From Pelagibacterales bacterium MED-G40 (lineage in GTDB: Bacteria; Pseudomonadota; Alphaproteobacteria; Pelagibacterales; Pelagibacteraceae): DNA of 64,000 nt. The position numbers and the translations under genes were made by a program. The notes beneath the pieces were generated by a model, which ran no database searches, was not told where the DNA came from, and saw only the letters and a list, made by a program, of their open reading frames with translations. The stretch covers positions 223,188-287,187 of the forward strand of contig NTJN01000001.1 of NCBI GenBank assembly GCA_002457515.1. Direction: 5' to 3'. Below, piece after piece: positions 54,064 to 62,794 of the stretch; positions within the stretch are counted from its first letter, which is position 1; each line of letters begins with the position of its first letter.

Positions 54064-54980
54064 TATTTAAGTAATGCGTTAATATGCTCATTTGCACTTT
54101 CAGCCAAAGCTTCTAAATCGTATCCACCTTCGAGTATTGAAACAACTTTACCGTTACAAAATTTATTTACAGTTTCAAGAGTCCTTCTAGTAATTTCATA
54201 AAAGTCTTTAGATTTTAAGTTAAAGTTTGCAAGTGGATCGTTTATATGAGCATCAAATCCAGCTGAGAAAAGAACAAACTCTGGTTTAAACTCTCCAATT
54301 TTTTTTAATAAATGATTATATGCATCAAAGTACTCGTTTGAATTAGTTCCACTAGGCAAAGGGATGTTAAAAATATTATTATATTTTCCCTTCTCATGAC
54401 TTGCACCAGTACCTGGATAAAATGGATATTGATGAGTTGATAAATACAGAACTTTCTCATTATCATAAAAAATATTTTGTGTTCCATTTCCATGATGAAC
54501 ATCAAAATCTATTATAGCGATTTTATTTAGTTTGTATTTTTCTATAAGATAGTGGGCTCCTACTGCTACATTGTTATATATACAAAACCCCATGGCCTTA
54601 TCTTTTTCCGCATGATGTCCCGGAGGTCTAACTGGACAGAAAACATTTTTAAATTCTTTACTCTGTACGCTGTCAATAGCAGTTATTATTGATGCAACCG
54701 CATCTGACGAAGCTTGCCTACTACCTGGAGACACAATTGTATCTCCATCTAAAAAATGCAAACCCTTTTTGGGAAAGGAATTTTCCACTTCATCAATATA
54801 ATCAGATTTATGAGCAATTTTTAAATATTTGTTGTCAAACTTTGATGGTTTTTTCCAAATTAATTTTTTATTTTTTTTTAAGTTCTCAATTACGACCGAA
54901 ACTCGATCTGCCCTTTCAGGATGGCCCTGACCAGTTTCGTGATTCAAATAAGTATCGGTAGTTATAATTCCCGTTTTCAC
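54060..54980 (-). CDS. Histone deacetylase superfamily protein (class II / acetylpolyamine amidohydrolase-like)
   Basis: A Zn-dependent deacetylase fold protein of 306 residues. RPPGHHAEKDKAMGFCIYN holds the charge-relay His pair, IIDFDVHHGNGTQ gives Asp and His metal ligands, SAGFDAH gives the third ligand, and ILEGGYDLEALA ends the active site. Bacterial homologues deacetylate polyamines, acetoin-pathway proteins or lysines; the substrate here is unknown. Its ATG overlaps the dapE stop by 4 bp, so it belongs to the lysine-biosynthesis unit and is its last gene. Confidence 0.88.
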   Translation of the reverse strand: MKTGIITTDTYLNHETGQGHPERADRVSVVIENLKKNKKLIWKKPSKFDNKYLKIAHKSDYIDEVENSFPKKGLHFLDGDTIVSPGSRQASSDAVASIITAIDSVQSKEFKNVFCPVRPPGHHAEKDKAMGFCIYNNVAVGAHYLIEKYKLNKIAIIDFDVHHGNGTQNIFYDNEKVLYLSTHQYPFYPGTGASHEKGKYNNIFNIPLPSGTNSNEYFDAYNHLLKKIGEFKPEFVLFSAGFDAHINDPLANFNLKSKDFYEITRRTLETVNKFCNGKVVSILEGGYDLEALAESANEHINALLKY

Positions 54981-56116
54981 TTAAAATAACTTACTAAAAT
55001 ATTTTCGTAAATTTTAGTTAATTTTTTTAAATCAGAAATAGACACGCTCTCATCTATCTTGTGCATTGTCTTACCCACCAAACCAAATTCCAAACAAGGA
55101 GAAATATTTTTAATAAATCTTGCATCAGATGTTCCGCCAGAAGTAGACAACTTCGGTTTTAAACCAGTAATCTTTTTTATGATACTTTGAACCATATAAG
55201 TTGTCTTATTTGGTTTATTTAAAAAAGCTTCGCCTGAAACCTCGTAATTTACTTTAAATCTAGATTTATTAATTTTACTAACTGTTTTAAATATTTTATT
55301 TAGCTTTATTTTTAAAGAACTTGATGAGTGTTTATCATTAAATCGTATATTAAATACGGCTTCCGCAGACCCTGGAATTACATTATCCGCATGATTATCA
55401 ATATTAATTTTTGTTATTTCTAAATTTGAAGGTTGAAAATTTTTTGTTCCTCTATCTAGTTTTAAATCTTTTATCCTTTTTAAAATTTTAATTATAGTAT
55501 TTGAGGGATTATTAGCTCTGTGTGGATAGGCTACATGACCCTGTGAACCTATCACAGTAAGTCTACCGGTTAAACTTCCCCTTCTTCCTATTTTTATCAT
55601 TTCGCCAAGTTTATTTGGATTAGTAGGTTCGCCCACTATACAAAAATTAATTTTTTCTTTTTGTCTTTTTAAATATTTTACAACTCTTTTGGTTCCATTT
55701 ACTGCAATACCTTCTTCATCTCCTGTAATCAATAAACTTATTGATCCTTTAAAATTTTTATTTTTATTTTTAAATCTACTTACTGCAGCCACAAAACATG
55801 CTATTGAGGCTTTCATATCATTAGCACCTCGACCAATTAATTTATTATTTTTTACAATTGGTTTAAATGGATTAGTAATCCAGTTTTTTATATTTCCTGG
55901 TGGAACTACATCTGTATGTCCTGCATAACAAAAATTTGGAGAGGATTTCCCAAGTTTTGCATATAAATTTTTTACATTTTTAAAATTAATTATTTTACAA
56001 TTGAAACCTATAGATCTTAAATTTTTAGCTAACAAGTTTATTGCACCAGCATCTTTTGGTGTGATACTTGGTTTACGAATCAAATCTTTTGCTAATTTTA
56101 ATTCATTTATTTGCAT
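54977..56116 (-). CDS. dapE: Succinyl-diaminopimelate desuccinylase
   Basis: Di-zinc peptidase-fold hydrolase of the lysine/DAP pathway. The 379 residues have CYAGHTDVVPPG (metal His), GRGANDMKASIACFVAA (bridging Asp) and TGDEEGIAVNGT (catalytic Glu). The STSGGTSDARF segment near residue 328 is specific to DapE among the M20 enzymes. dapD lies 5 nt upstream on the same strand. Confidence 0.95.
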   Translation of the reverse strand: MQINELKLAKDLIRKPSITPKDAGAINLLAKNLRSIGFNCKIINFKNVKNLYAKLGKSSPNFCYAGHTDVVPPGNIKNWITNPFKPIVKNNKLIGRGANDMKASIACFVAAVSRFKNKNKNFKGSISLLITGDEEGIAVNGTKRVVKYLKRQKEKINFCIVGEPTNPNKLGEMIKIGRRGSLTGRLTVIGSQGHVAYPHRANNPSNTIIKILKRIKDLKLDRGTKNFQPSNLEITKINIDNHADNVIPGSAEAVFNIRFNDKHSSSSLKIKLNKIFKTVSKINKSRFKVNYEVSGEAFLNKPNKTTYMVQSIIKKITGLKPKLSTSGGTSDARFIKNISPCLEFGLVGKTMHKIDESVSISDLKKLTKIYENILVSYFK

Positions 56117-56121
56117 TAATT

Positions 56122-56946
56122 TTAGTCTCTTAGTAAATCGTTTATAGATGTTTTGCTTCGAGTTTTTTCGTCTACTTTTTTTACAATTACTACACAGTAT
56201 AGTGACGGTCCATTTGGATTATTTTTGCTTGGCATTGAGCCAGGAACGACTACTGAATATGCAGGCACTTTTCCATAATGAATTTCTCCACTAGCACGGT
56301 CCACTATTCTTGTTGACGCGCCGATATAAACACCCATTGATAAAACTGATCCTGTTTCAACAATTACACCCTCTGCTATTTCAGCTCTTGCACCTAAAAA
56401 ACAATTATCTTCTACAATAGTTGGATTTGCTTGCATGGGTTCTAAAACACCACCGATACCTGCCCCACCAGAGATATGGCAATTTTTTCCAACCTGAGCA
56501 CATGATCCGACAGATGCCCAAGTATCAATCATTGTTCCTTCATCGACATAAGCACCTACGTTTATGAAAGAGGGCATCAGCACAACATTTTTTGCTATGT
56601 GAGCTCCTTTTCTAATAACACCGTTAGGAACATATCTAAAACCAGCTTTCTTAATTTGTTCTTCACTCCAACCTTGTGTTTTACCATCTACTTTATCGTA
56701 CCAAGTAGAGTAAGGCCCTTTTGACGCTTTCATTTTATTTACTCGAAAACTTAACAATATAGCTTTTTTAATCCATTGATTAACGTGCCATTTATCACCT
56801 TTTTTTTCTGCAACTCTAATTTTACCATTATCTAACAAGTTTATAGTTTCCCCGACTAATTCATTAATCGAATTATCAGAATTATCTATTTTAGCTTTGT
56901 TTTCAAAAGCTCCGTTTATTTTTGCTTCAATTTTTTCTAAATTCAT
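56122..56946 (-). CDS. dapD: Tetrahydrodipicolinate N-succinyltransferase
   Basis: Succinyl transfer step before DapE. The 274 residues form a left-handed beta-helix with hexapeptide repeats (about 100-235, including [20 protein letters not shown] and [17 protein letters not shown]). The N-terminal helical domain and C-terminal tail are normal. The ATG overlaps the upstream HAD gene by 20 bp. Confidence 0.96.
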   Translation of the reverse strand: MNLEKIEAKINGAFENKAKIDNSDNSINELVGETINLLDNGKIRVAEKKGDKWHVNQWIKKAILLSFRVNKMKASKGPYSTWYDKVDGKTQGWSEEQIKKAGFRYVPNGVIRKGAHIAKNVVLMPSFINVGAYVDEGTMIDTWASVGSCAQVGKNCHISGGAGIGGVLEPMQANPTIVEDNCFLGARAEIAEGVIVETGSVLSMGVYIGASTRIVDRASGEIHYGKVPAYSVVVPGSMPSKNNPNGPSLYCVVIVKKVDEKTRSKTSINDLLRD

Positions 56947-57598
56947 TATATTCCTTTAAAAAATTTGTTAAATTTTCTATTCTATAATTTACAAAATTTT
57001 CATTTGAAAATTCTGCAGCCCAAGGTTCGTCATTTTTAATCCAAACAGTTTTCATTCCAAGTTCATGTGCAGGTTTTAAATTCCTAGCGATATCCTCAAT
57101 AAATATACAATATTGTGGCTCAATTTTGTATTTTTCAATTAATATTTTATATGCCCCAATAGATGGCTTGGGAATAAAATTTGAATCCACGATGTCAAAT
57201 ATACCGTCAAAAAGCTTATTAATACCAATCCTTTTAGTTACATTTTCGGCATGAGCCCTTGATCCATTAGTAAAAATGATTTTTTTTCCAGTAATTTTAG
57301 TAATTTCTTTTTCAAGATCTTTGTTTTTTCCTAAAAAATCTAAATTAACATCATGAACAAAATCCAAAAATTCCATCGCATCAATTTTATGGTGTTTCAT
57401 CATTCCGGACAACGTTGTGCTGTATTTATGAAAATAATCTTTTTGAATTTTTTTTGCCTCTTCGAGGCTCACATTCAGTTTACTTGATATAAATGAAGAC
57501 ATTTTTTTATCTACTTGGTCAAAAACTTTTGTTTGGCCTGAGTAAAGAGTATTATCTAAATCAAAGATCCAACATTTTATTTTATTAAGTTCTCTCAT
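56927..57598 (-). CDS. HAD-family hydrolase (pyrimidine 5'-nucleotidase-like)
   Basis: A 223-residue HAD phosphatase with nucleophile motif [13 protein letters not shown] (residues 9-21), motif [16 protein letters not shown] (Thr/Ser) and motif [14 protein letters not shown]. The helical cap fits the SDT1/YjjG-like pyrimidine 5'-nucleotidase group. It sits between argB and dapD with overlaps on both sides (4 bp and 20 bp), an arrangement seen in other alphaproteobacteria. The substrate is not proved. Confidence 0.85.
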   Translation of the reverse strand: MRELNKIKCWIFDLDNTLYSGQTKVFDQVDKKMSSFISSKLNVSLEEAKKIQKDYFHKYSTTLSGMMKHHKIDAMEFLDFVHDVNLDFLGKNKDLEKEITKITGKKIIFTNGSRAHAENVTKRIGINKLFDGIFDIVDSNFIPKPSIGAYKILIEKYKIEPQYCIFIEDIARNLKPAHELGMKTVWIKNDEPWAAEFSNENFVNYRIENLTNFLKEYNEFRKN

Positions 57599-58464
57599 TT
57601 TCTTATTAAAGTTCCCGCACCTTTATCAGAAAATATTTCATAAAGAATTGAATGCGGTTTTCTACCATCAAGAATAACTACACCTCTTACCCCATTTTCA
57701 ACAGCATCTATACAATTTTTGATTTTAGGTATCATACCTCCTTGAACAATTTTTAACTTTATTAAATTTTCTATATCAAAAGGTTTTATTTCTGATATTA
57801 AGTCTTTCCTATCATCATAAACTCCCTCAACATTAGTCATTAACAAAAGTCTTCTAGACTTTATTTTTTTAGCTATAGCACTTGCTGCAGTATCACCATT
57901 AATATTGTAAGCATGATTATTTACGTCTAGACCCAATGGCGCAACTACAGGAATTTGATTTTTTTTTAATGCATCTTTAATAATATCCGAATTAATTTTA
58001 TCTGGCACTCCAACAAATCCTAGTTCTTTGTTATCTGGCACAACCTTAATTATATTTCTACTCTTGGTATTAATGGAAATTGCGTTAGATCCCTTTTTAT
58101 TTAACGAGTTTACAATATCATTATTAAAATCAACTAATACTTCTTCAACTATCTTTATTACTTTTTCATCAGTTACCCTTAATCCATTAATAAATTTAGT
58201 TTGAATTTTTTCTTTTTTTAGTTGCCTTTCTATTCTTGGCCCTCCGCCATGAACCACTATAATTGAAAGTCCTAATTTATTTAATATGCTAATATCCTCG
58301 ATAAAGTTATCAAAAATATTTCTATCAATTAAAACATTCCCACCGTATTTGATAACTATAATCTCCTTTTTATACTTAGAGACGTATTTAGGTATATTCT
58401 CAATTTTTGGCGCATCTTTTGGCCAAAATTTTTCAATTGCTTTCAGGTAGTTCTCTTTAGACAT
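57595..58464 (-). CDS. argB: Acetylglutamate kinase
   Basis: Second step of arginine synthesis. The 289 residues include IVIKYGGNVL (residues 34-43; Lys of the ATP site), IVVHGGGPRIERQLKK and NINGDTAASAIAKKIKSRRLL. Its start codon is adjacent to the yidC stop with no gap. In related genomes ysxC/engB usually lies between yidC and argB, and it is absent here. Confidence 0.96.
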   Translation of the reverse strand: MSKENYLKAIEKFWPKDAPKIENIPKYVSKYKKEIIVIKYGGNVLIDRNIFDNFIEDISILNKLGLSIIVVHGGGPRIERQLKKEKIQTKFINGLRVTDEKVIKIVEEVLVDFNNDIVNSLNKKGSNAISINTKSRNIIKVVPDNKELGFVGVPDKINSDIIKDALKKNQIPVVAPLGLDVNNHAYNINGDTAASAIAKKIKSRRLLLMTNVEGVYDDRKDLISEIKPFDIENLIKLKIVQGGMIPKIKNCIDAVENGVRGVVILDGRKPHSILYEIFSDKGAGTLIRK

Positions 58465-60168
58465 CTAAACAGTTTTGACTTTTGTCTTTCTCATAATTAC
58501 CCATTGCTGAGCTATAGTTAATATATTATTAACTGTCCAATAAACTACTAGACCAGAGGGAAACGGTGCCAATATAATTGTTAAAAAAAGAGGAAAAAAC
58601 ATAAATATTTTTGCCTGTATAGGGTCTGTTGGTGCAGGGTTTAATTTTTGTTGAAGAAACATTGTTAGTCCCATTAAAATTGGCCAAATACCAATAATTA
58701 AAAAGCCAGGGGGATCCCAAGGAATTAAACCGAACAAATTAAATATAGAAGTCGGATCTTGTGCCGACAAATCTTTAATCCAACCAAAAAATGGCTGATG
58801 CCTCATTTCCAATGAAATATAAAGCATTTTATAAATAGCGAAGAAGAAGGGAATCTGTATTAATATAGGCAAACATCCCGAAGCTGGATTTACTTTTTCT
58901 TTTTTATACAATGACATAATTCCTTGCTGAAGCTTAACTTTATCTTCTTTATGTAATTCTTTTAGTCTTATCATTTCAGGTTGAAGGGCTTTCATTTTAG
59001 CCATTGATCTAAATGAATAGCTTGCAAGTGGAAAAAAAATAATTCTTATAGCTGCTGTTATTAATATGATTGCTACACCAAAATTACCAGTCAATTTGAA
59101 TAAATAATCAATTATAAAAAATAATGGTTTTGTAAAAAAATAAAACCATCCCCAATCTATAACCAGGTCAAACTTTTCAATATTTTGACTTTCAGCATAA
59201 CCGTCAATAGTATTAACTTCTTTTGCAGCAACGAATAATCTGACTTGATTATTTTTTGTGGTTGATGGAGCTAAATTAATTGGATTATTTAAAATATAGT
59301 TGGCTTTAAAAGTATCTTTAAATAAAAATGTAGATTTAAAATTCTCATTTTTTGGTGGTACTATTGCCGTCACCCAATATTTATCTGTAATGCCAAGCCA
59401 TCCACTGTCAGCTTCTCTAACAATTTTTTTATCTTCAACATCGTCATAGTCATCTTCTTTTAATTCTTCGTCAAAAACTCCAATAAAACCTTCATGCAGA
59501 ATATAAAAGCCCATAAGATCGTCAGGTTTTTTATTCCTTGTTATTTGAGCATAAGGAAATAACTGTATCGTTTGATTTGTATTATTTTGAACTTCTTGAT
59601 CAATATTGAATAAATATTTTTTATCTAAGTTTATTTTTTTTCTAAAAGTAAGCCCTTCTTGATTATTCCATTCTAAAATTATTGGTTTATCCGGAGACAA
59701 AACATTATTGCCCTTAACCTTCCAATTAGAATTTATATTTGGAACTTTAATTTTATTTCCTACACTCGTCCATCCAGTTTCTACAAAATATCCATCTATT
59801 GTTTGTTTAGGGTTTAAGAAAACAACGTTATCATTTTTTTCTAGAGACTGCTTATGATTTTTAAAAGATACATCGTCAATAATTCCCCCTTTTAAAGAAA
59901 TAGATCCCTCAATTTTTTCGTTATTAATTTTAATTCTTTGAACACTGTCTATAGAATCATTTCTAGAGATGGACTTTGGTATTTTGGTTTCGTTTATGCT
60001 AGGTGTTATACTGTCATCTTTTTTAAAATCACTTTCTTCTTTTACTTGGTTGCTTTGAGTTGTGGCATTATTCTGAACCTTTTTTTTTGGCACAGTCATA
60101 AAAGCTTCCCAGAAAAGAATAACTGATAAAGAAAGAGCAATAGCGACTATGACATTTCTACCTTCCAT
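58465..60168 (-). CDS. yidC: Membrane protein insertase YidC
   Basis: Inserts and folds inner-membrane proteins alone or with Sec. The 567 residues start with TM1 (NVIVAIALSLSVILFWEAF). A large periplasmic beta domain follows (about 60-340), then the conserved five-helix Oxa1 core: FGVAIILITAAIRIIFFPL, FRSMAKMKALQPEM, GCLPILIQIPFFFAIYKML and the last helices. The C-terminal tail is basic. Directly adjacent to yidD (0 nt). Confidence 0.96.
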   Translation of the reverse strand: MEGRNVIVAIALSLSVILFWEAFMTVPKKKVQNNATTQSNQVKEESDFKKDDSITPSINETKIPKSISRNDSIDSVQRIKINNEKIEGSISLKGGIIDDVSFKNHKQSLEKNDNVVFLNPKQTIDGYFVETGWTSVGNKIKVPNINSNWKVKGNNVLSPDKPIILEWNNQEGLTFRKKINLDKKYLFNIDQEVQNNTNQTIQLFPYAQITRNKKPDDLMGFYILHEGFIGVFDEELKEDDYDDVEDKKIVREADSGWLGITDKYWVTAIVPPKNENFKSTFLFKDTFKANYILNNPINLAPSTTKNNQVRLFVAAKEVNTIDGYAESQNIEKFDLVIDWGWFYFFTKPLFFIIDYLFKLTGNFGVAIILITAAIRIIFFPLASYSFRSMAKMKALQPEMIRLKELHKEDKVKLQQGIMSLYKKEKVNPASGCLPILIQIPFFFAIYKMLYISLEMRHQPFFGWIKDLSAQDPTSIFNLFGLIPWDPPGFLIIGIWPILMGLTMFLQQKLNPAPTDPIQAKIFMFFPLFLTIILAPFPSGLVVYWTVNNILTIAQQWVIMRKTKVKTV

Positions 60169-60426
60169 TTAAGCTTTTCCCTTCGATTTTTTTTTTGGAA
60201 CATAATCTAATCCAGATCCTCCACCTAAAAACTTAATAGGGTGACAGCTTAATATTCTTTTTAATCCATGATAAAAACCTTTTTTGACTCCATGAACTTT
60301 AATACACTCAATAAAATACTCAGAACAAGTAGGCAAATATCTACACTTGTTACTACCAAATAATGGAGACAGGCAAAATTGATAAAATTTTACTGTGTAA
60401 ATAATTAAATTTTTAAATTTAAACAT
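60169..60426 (-). CDS. yidD: Membrane protein insertion efficiency factor YidD
   Basis: An 85-residue amphipathic membrane-associated protein with the cysteine-containing family core FCLSPLFGSNKCRYLPTCSE, followed by a hydrophobic/basic segment and ILSCHP. It lies between rnpA (8-bp overlap) and yidC, the standard position. Confidence 0.95.
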   Translation of the reverse strand: MFKFKNLIIYTVKFYQFCLSPLFGSNKCRYLPTCSEYFIECIKVHGVKKGFYHGLKRILSCHPIKFLGGGSGLDYVPKKKSKGKA

Positions 60427-60778
60427 TTCTATAATTTAATTTTTTAAAACTTTTTATCATAACTTGGTGAAGATTTTTGTTGTTTTCCTCATATGCTTTT
60501 GATTTACCAAAAACTATATAAGTATAATCATGATTAATTGCACCCTTTATTTTAGCAAGATTTATCACAATAGCTTTTAATTTTCGTTTAATTCTGTTTC
60601 TTTTTACTGCTGTTCCTAATTTTTTTTTCATGACCAAACTTATATTCAATGAATCTTTTTTTTTTGATTTTGTAAAAATCTTTTTCGCATAAATTGAAAA
60701 AAAATCTGTATGTAATTTTCTTCCTTTTAAAACCAATCTGAAATGATCACTTTTTTTTAAGCTTTCAAGTCTTGGCAT
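60419..60778 (-). CDS. rnpA: Ribonuclease P protein component
   Basis: Protein subunit of RNase P, which matures tRNA 5' ends. The 119 residues contain the RNR motif in GTAVKRNRIKRKLKAIV near residue 53 and the N-terminal LKKSDHFRLVLKGRKLHT. It starts 5 nt after the L34 stop and overlaps yidD by 8 bp. Confidence 0.95.
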   Translation of the reverse strand: MPRLESLKKSDHFRLVLKGRKLHTDFFSIYAKKIFTKSKKKDSLNISLVMKKKLGTAVKRNRIKRKLKAIVINLAKIKGAINHDYTYIVFGKSKAYEENNKNLHQVMIKSFKKLNYRNV

Positions 60779-60783
60779 GAAGA

Positions 60784-60918
60784 TTATGTTGATAATTTTT
60801 TACGACCCTTAGCACGTCTTCTAGCAATTAATTTTCTACCGCCTTTTCTTGACATTCTTGATCTAAAACCGTGTCTTCGTTTTCTAACTAATTTACTGGG
60901 CTGATATGTTCTTTTCAT
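60784..60918 (-). CDS. rpmH: 50S ribosomal protein L34
   Basis: A 44-residue Arg/Lys-rich protein beginning [18 protein letters not shown] and ending [12 protein letters not shown], a full canonical L34 of normal length. It is the first gene of the minus-strand rpmH-rnpA-yidD-yidC-argB group. The divergent gap to the next plus-strand gene is 55 bp and holds both promoters. Confidence 0.97.
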   Translation of the reverse strand: MKRTYQPSKLVRKRRHGFRSRMSRKGGRKLIARRRAKGRKKLST

Positions 60919-60973
60919 AAAATGTTTTTAGTTATATATTTAAATAAAGCTCTTATGTACAGTTAAAATCGCT

Positions 60974-61693
60974 ATGAATATAAATTTTAAACTAATACTG
61001 GGTATAATTTATCTACTTTGCTTAGGAATTTTACTTTTTGTTGTTTTTAGTTATCTGGATCTTAAAGATTTAAAAGATTTCACTTATATTAAAAATAACA
61101 GCGAAATTTTATTAGATTTTAAGAATCAAAATATAACCCTATTTATTATTTTCTTCTTTCTCTTTTGTATTCTTTGGATATTCCTTCTCGGTTTTGGCTC
61201 TCCATTATGTATCGCAAGTGGTTTTTTATTTGGTCAATTTGTTGGAACTTTGATTTGCGTTTTAGCTTTAACGATAGGTAGTACATTGCTTTATATGTTT
61301 GCGAATTATTATTTTCATGATTTGATTGTAAAATATTTAGAAGCAAAAATTTTAAAATATAAATATTTGTTTAAGAAAAATGAATTTTTGTATTTTCTAA
61401 TATTCAGATTTGCTGGTGGGGCGGGGCTTCCTTTTGGAATACAAAATGTTTTGCCCACAATATTCAATATGAAAGTTAGCAATTATTTTTATTCAACCTT
61501 TCTAGGTTTGCTTCCATCTCTTTATATTTTAAATTCTTTAGGTCAAGGTATCGAAAAGTTAATAGAGAAAAATACAAGTTTAAATTTAGTTCAAGTGATA
61601 TTAGAACCAGGAATTTACATACCACTATCATGTTTTTTTTTCATTTTAAGTATTTCATTTTTAATTCGAAAAAAGATTTTTAAAAAAAATTAA
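60974..61693 (+). CDS. TVP38/TMEM64 (VTT domain) membrane protein
   Basis: An integral membrane protein of the VTT/DedA-related family, 239 residues. The region from LLGFGSPLCIASGFLFGQFV to the FRFAGGAGLPFGIQNVLP stretch (about 140-160) carries the re-entrant-loop motif with conserved Arg and Gly/Pro. Relatives act in lipid scrambling or membrane homeostasis; the bacterial role is not established. It is followed by a series of very small genes and dcd. Confidence 0.85.
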   Translation: MNINFKLILGIIYLLCLGILLFVVFSYLDLKDLKDFTYIKNNSEILLDFKNQNITLFIIFFFLFCILWIFLLGFGSPLCIASGFLFGQFVGTLICVLALTIGSTLLYMFANYYFHDLIVKYLEAKILKYKYLFKKNEFLYFLIFRFAGGAGLPFGIQNVLPTIFNMKVSNYFYSTFLGLLPSLYILNSLGQGIEKLIEKNTSLNLVQVILEPGIYIPLSCFFFILSISFLIRKKIFKKN

Positions 61694-61696
61694 ATT

Positions 61697-61864
61697 ATGA
61701 TTAAAACTAAATTTAAAAAGAAAGAATTGATAAGATGGTTTTTTTGGCTTTGGCTTATAATAATTTGGAATTATGGATATCCTGAAGCTTCACCACTTGA
61801 GGATGTAATAGTGGCGGTAATTTTATCTCTAGTTTTTATTATCTTAAAAAATTATAAGAAATAG
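61697..61864 (+). CDS. Small membrane protein of unknown function (55 aa)
   Basis: An ATG frame of 55 codons 3 nt after the VTT-domain gene. A basic N-terminus (MIKTKFKKKELIRW), a Trp-rich helix (FFWLWLIIIWN), a PEASPLED turn and a second helix (VIVAVILSLVFIIL) suggest a two-span protein with Lys-rich ends inside. Tight packing and codon use like its neighbours support it. No family recognised. Confidence 0.55.
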   Translation: MIKTKFKKKELIRWFFWLWLIIIWNYGYPEASPLEDVIVAVILSLVFIILKNYKK

Positions 61865-61919
61865 AAGCTTGCATAATTTCTACCAAGGGATTAAAACTAA
61901 GATAAATGCAGGAGCAAAA

Positions 61920-62114
61920 ATGGGTATTCACTATGATTATAAATCTACACGTGGCGAAAAGGCTATGAAAAAAGAAGCCAAAAGAAAAGCTCGACTTGAG
62001 GAAAGAAGAGCAAAAAGAATGAGCCAAAATAAAAATTCTGAGCCACAAAAAAAAATGCACGATATTGATAAACCTATAACTCTTGAAGATTTAACAAATC
62101 CAGACAAAGAATAA
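61920..62114 (+). CDS. Small charged protein of unknown function (64 aa)
   Basis: Starts at the ATG at 61920 (MGIHYDYKSTRGEKAMKK), supported by the Shine-Dalgarno AGGAG in GCAGGAGCAAAAATG. The open frame extends to a TTG at 61869, but that lacks such support. The protein has a basic helical middle (EAKRKARLEERRAKRM) and an acidic tail with LEDLTNPDKE. It looks like a soluble nucleic-acid- or ribosome-associated helix, but this is inference. Confidence 0.6.
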   Translation: MGIHYDYKSTRGEKAMKKEAKRKARLEERRAKRMSQNKNSEPQKKMHDIDKPITLEDLTNPDKE

Positions 62115-62121
62115 ATTTATT

Positions 62122-62232
62122 ATGAGATCTTTTGCAAAAAAAGACTCTCGTCTATCAAGACGTGAACAAGCCTTAAAAAGCAACTTAAAAAAAAGAAAAA
62201 AATTTAAAGAAAGAATAAAAAAAAAAACATGA
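62122..62232 (+). CDS. Very small basic protein (36 aa) coupled to dcd
   Basis: A 36-codon ATG frame, [18 protein letters not shown]... ending in a Lys/Arg-rich helix, with its TGA overlapping the dcd ATG (ATGA). It follows the 64-aa gene by 7 nt, so three small genes and dcd form one tight unit. Such basic helices often bind RNA; no family is recognised. Confidence 0.5.
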   Translation: MRSFAKKDSRLSRREQALKSNLKKRKKFKERIKKKT

Positions 62233-62783
62233 CAGTGCTTTCAGATAAATGGATCAAAAAAATGGTAAAATCTAATAGTATGATTAAACCTTTTGTTTCA
62301 AAACAAATAAGAAAAGGTAAAATTTCATTCGGCCTTTCTTCTTACGGTTATGACGCGCGAGTTTCAAATGAGTTTAAAATTTTTACAAATGTAAATTCTG
62401 GAGTAGTTGATCCTAAAGTCTTTAAAAAAGAAAGTTTTGTTACTAAAATTGGAAAAGAATGTATTATTCCTCCAAACTCTTTTGCATTAGCCAGCACAGT
62501 TGAATATTTTAAAATTCCCGAAAATGTTCTGGTTATATGTTTAGGCAAATCTACCTATGCAAGATGTGGTATAATCGTTAATGTCACTCCTCTTGAACCC
62601 GGTTGGGAAGGGCATGTTACTCTAGAATTTTCTAATACCACACCTTTACCAGCAAAAATTTATGCCAACGAAGGAGTAGCACAATTTGTTTTCATAAAAG
62701 GCAATGAGAAGCCTGAGGTATCTTATTCAAAAAGAAAAGGTAAATATATGAAACAAAAAGGGGTTACACTTCCAAAAGTTTAA
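62229..62783 (+). CDS. dcd: dCTP deaminase
   Basis: Makes dUTP from dCTP for thymidylate synthesis. The 184 residues show the dUTPase-like fold: [12 protein letters not shown] (about 35-46), [40 protein letters not shown] with the catalytic region, and [17 protein letters not shown]. Complete. The start overlaps the preceding 36-codon gene by 4 bp; murA begins 11 nt after its stop. Confidence 0.96.
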   Translation: MTVLSDKWIKKMVKSNSMIKPFVSKQIRKGKISFGLSSYGYDARVSNEFKIFTNVNSGVVDPKVFKKESFVTKIGKECIIPPNSFALASTVEYFKIPENVLVICLGKSTYARCGIIVNVTPLEPGWEGHVTLEFSNTTPLPAKIYANEGVAQFVFIKGNEKPEVSYSKRKGKYMKQKGVTLPKV

Positions 62784-62794
62784 ACTTGTTTTGA

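Noticed and set aside
60784..60973. rpmH-rnpA locus as replication origin
   Set aside because: dnaA/dnaN and clusters of DnaA boxes, which often accompany rpmH in other bacteria, are not present; the 55-bp gap is too short for oriC.
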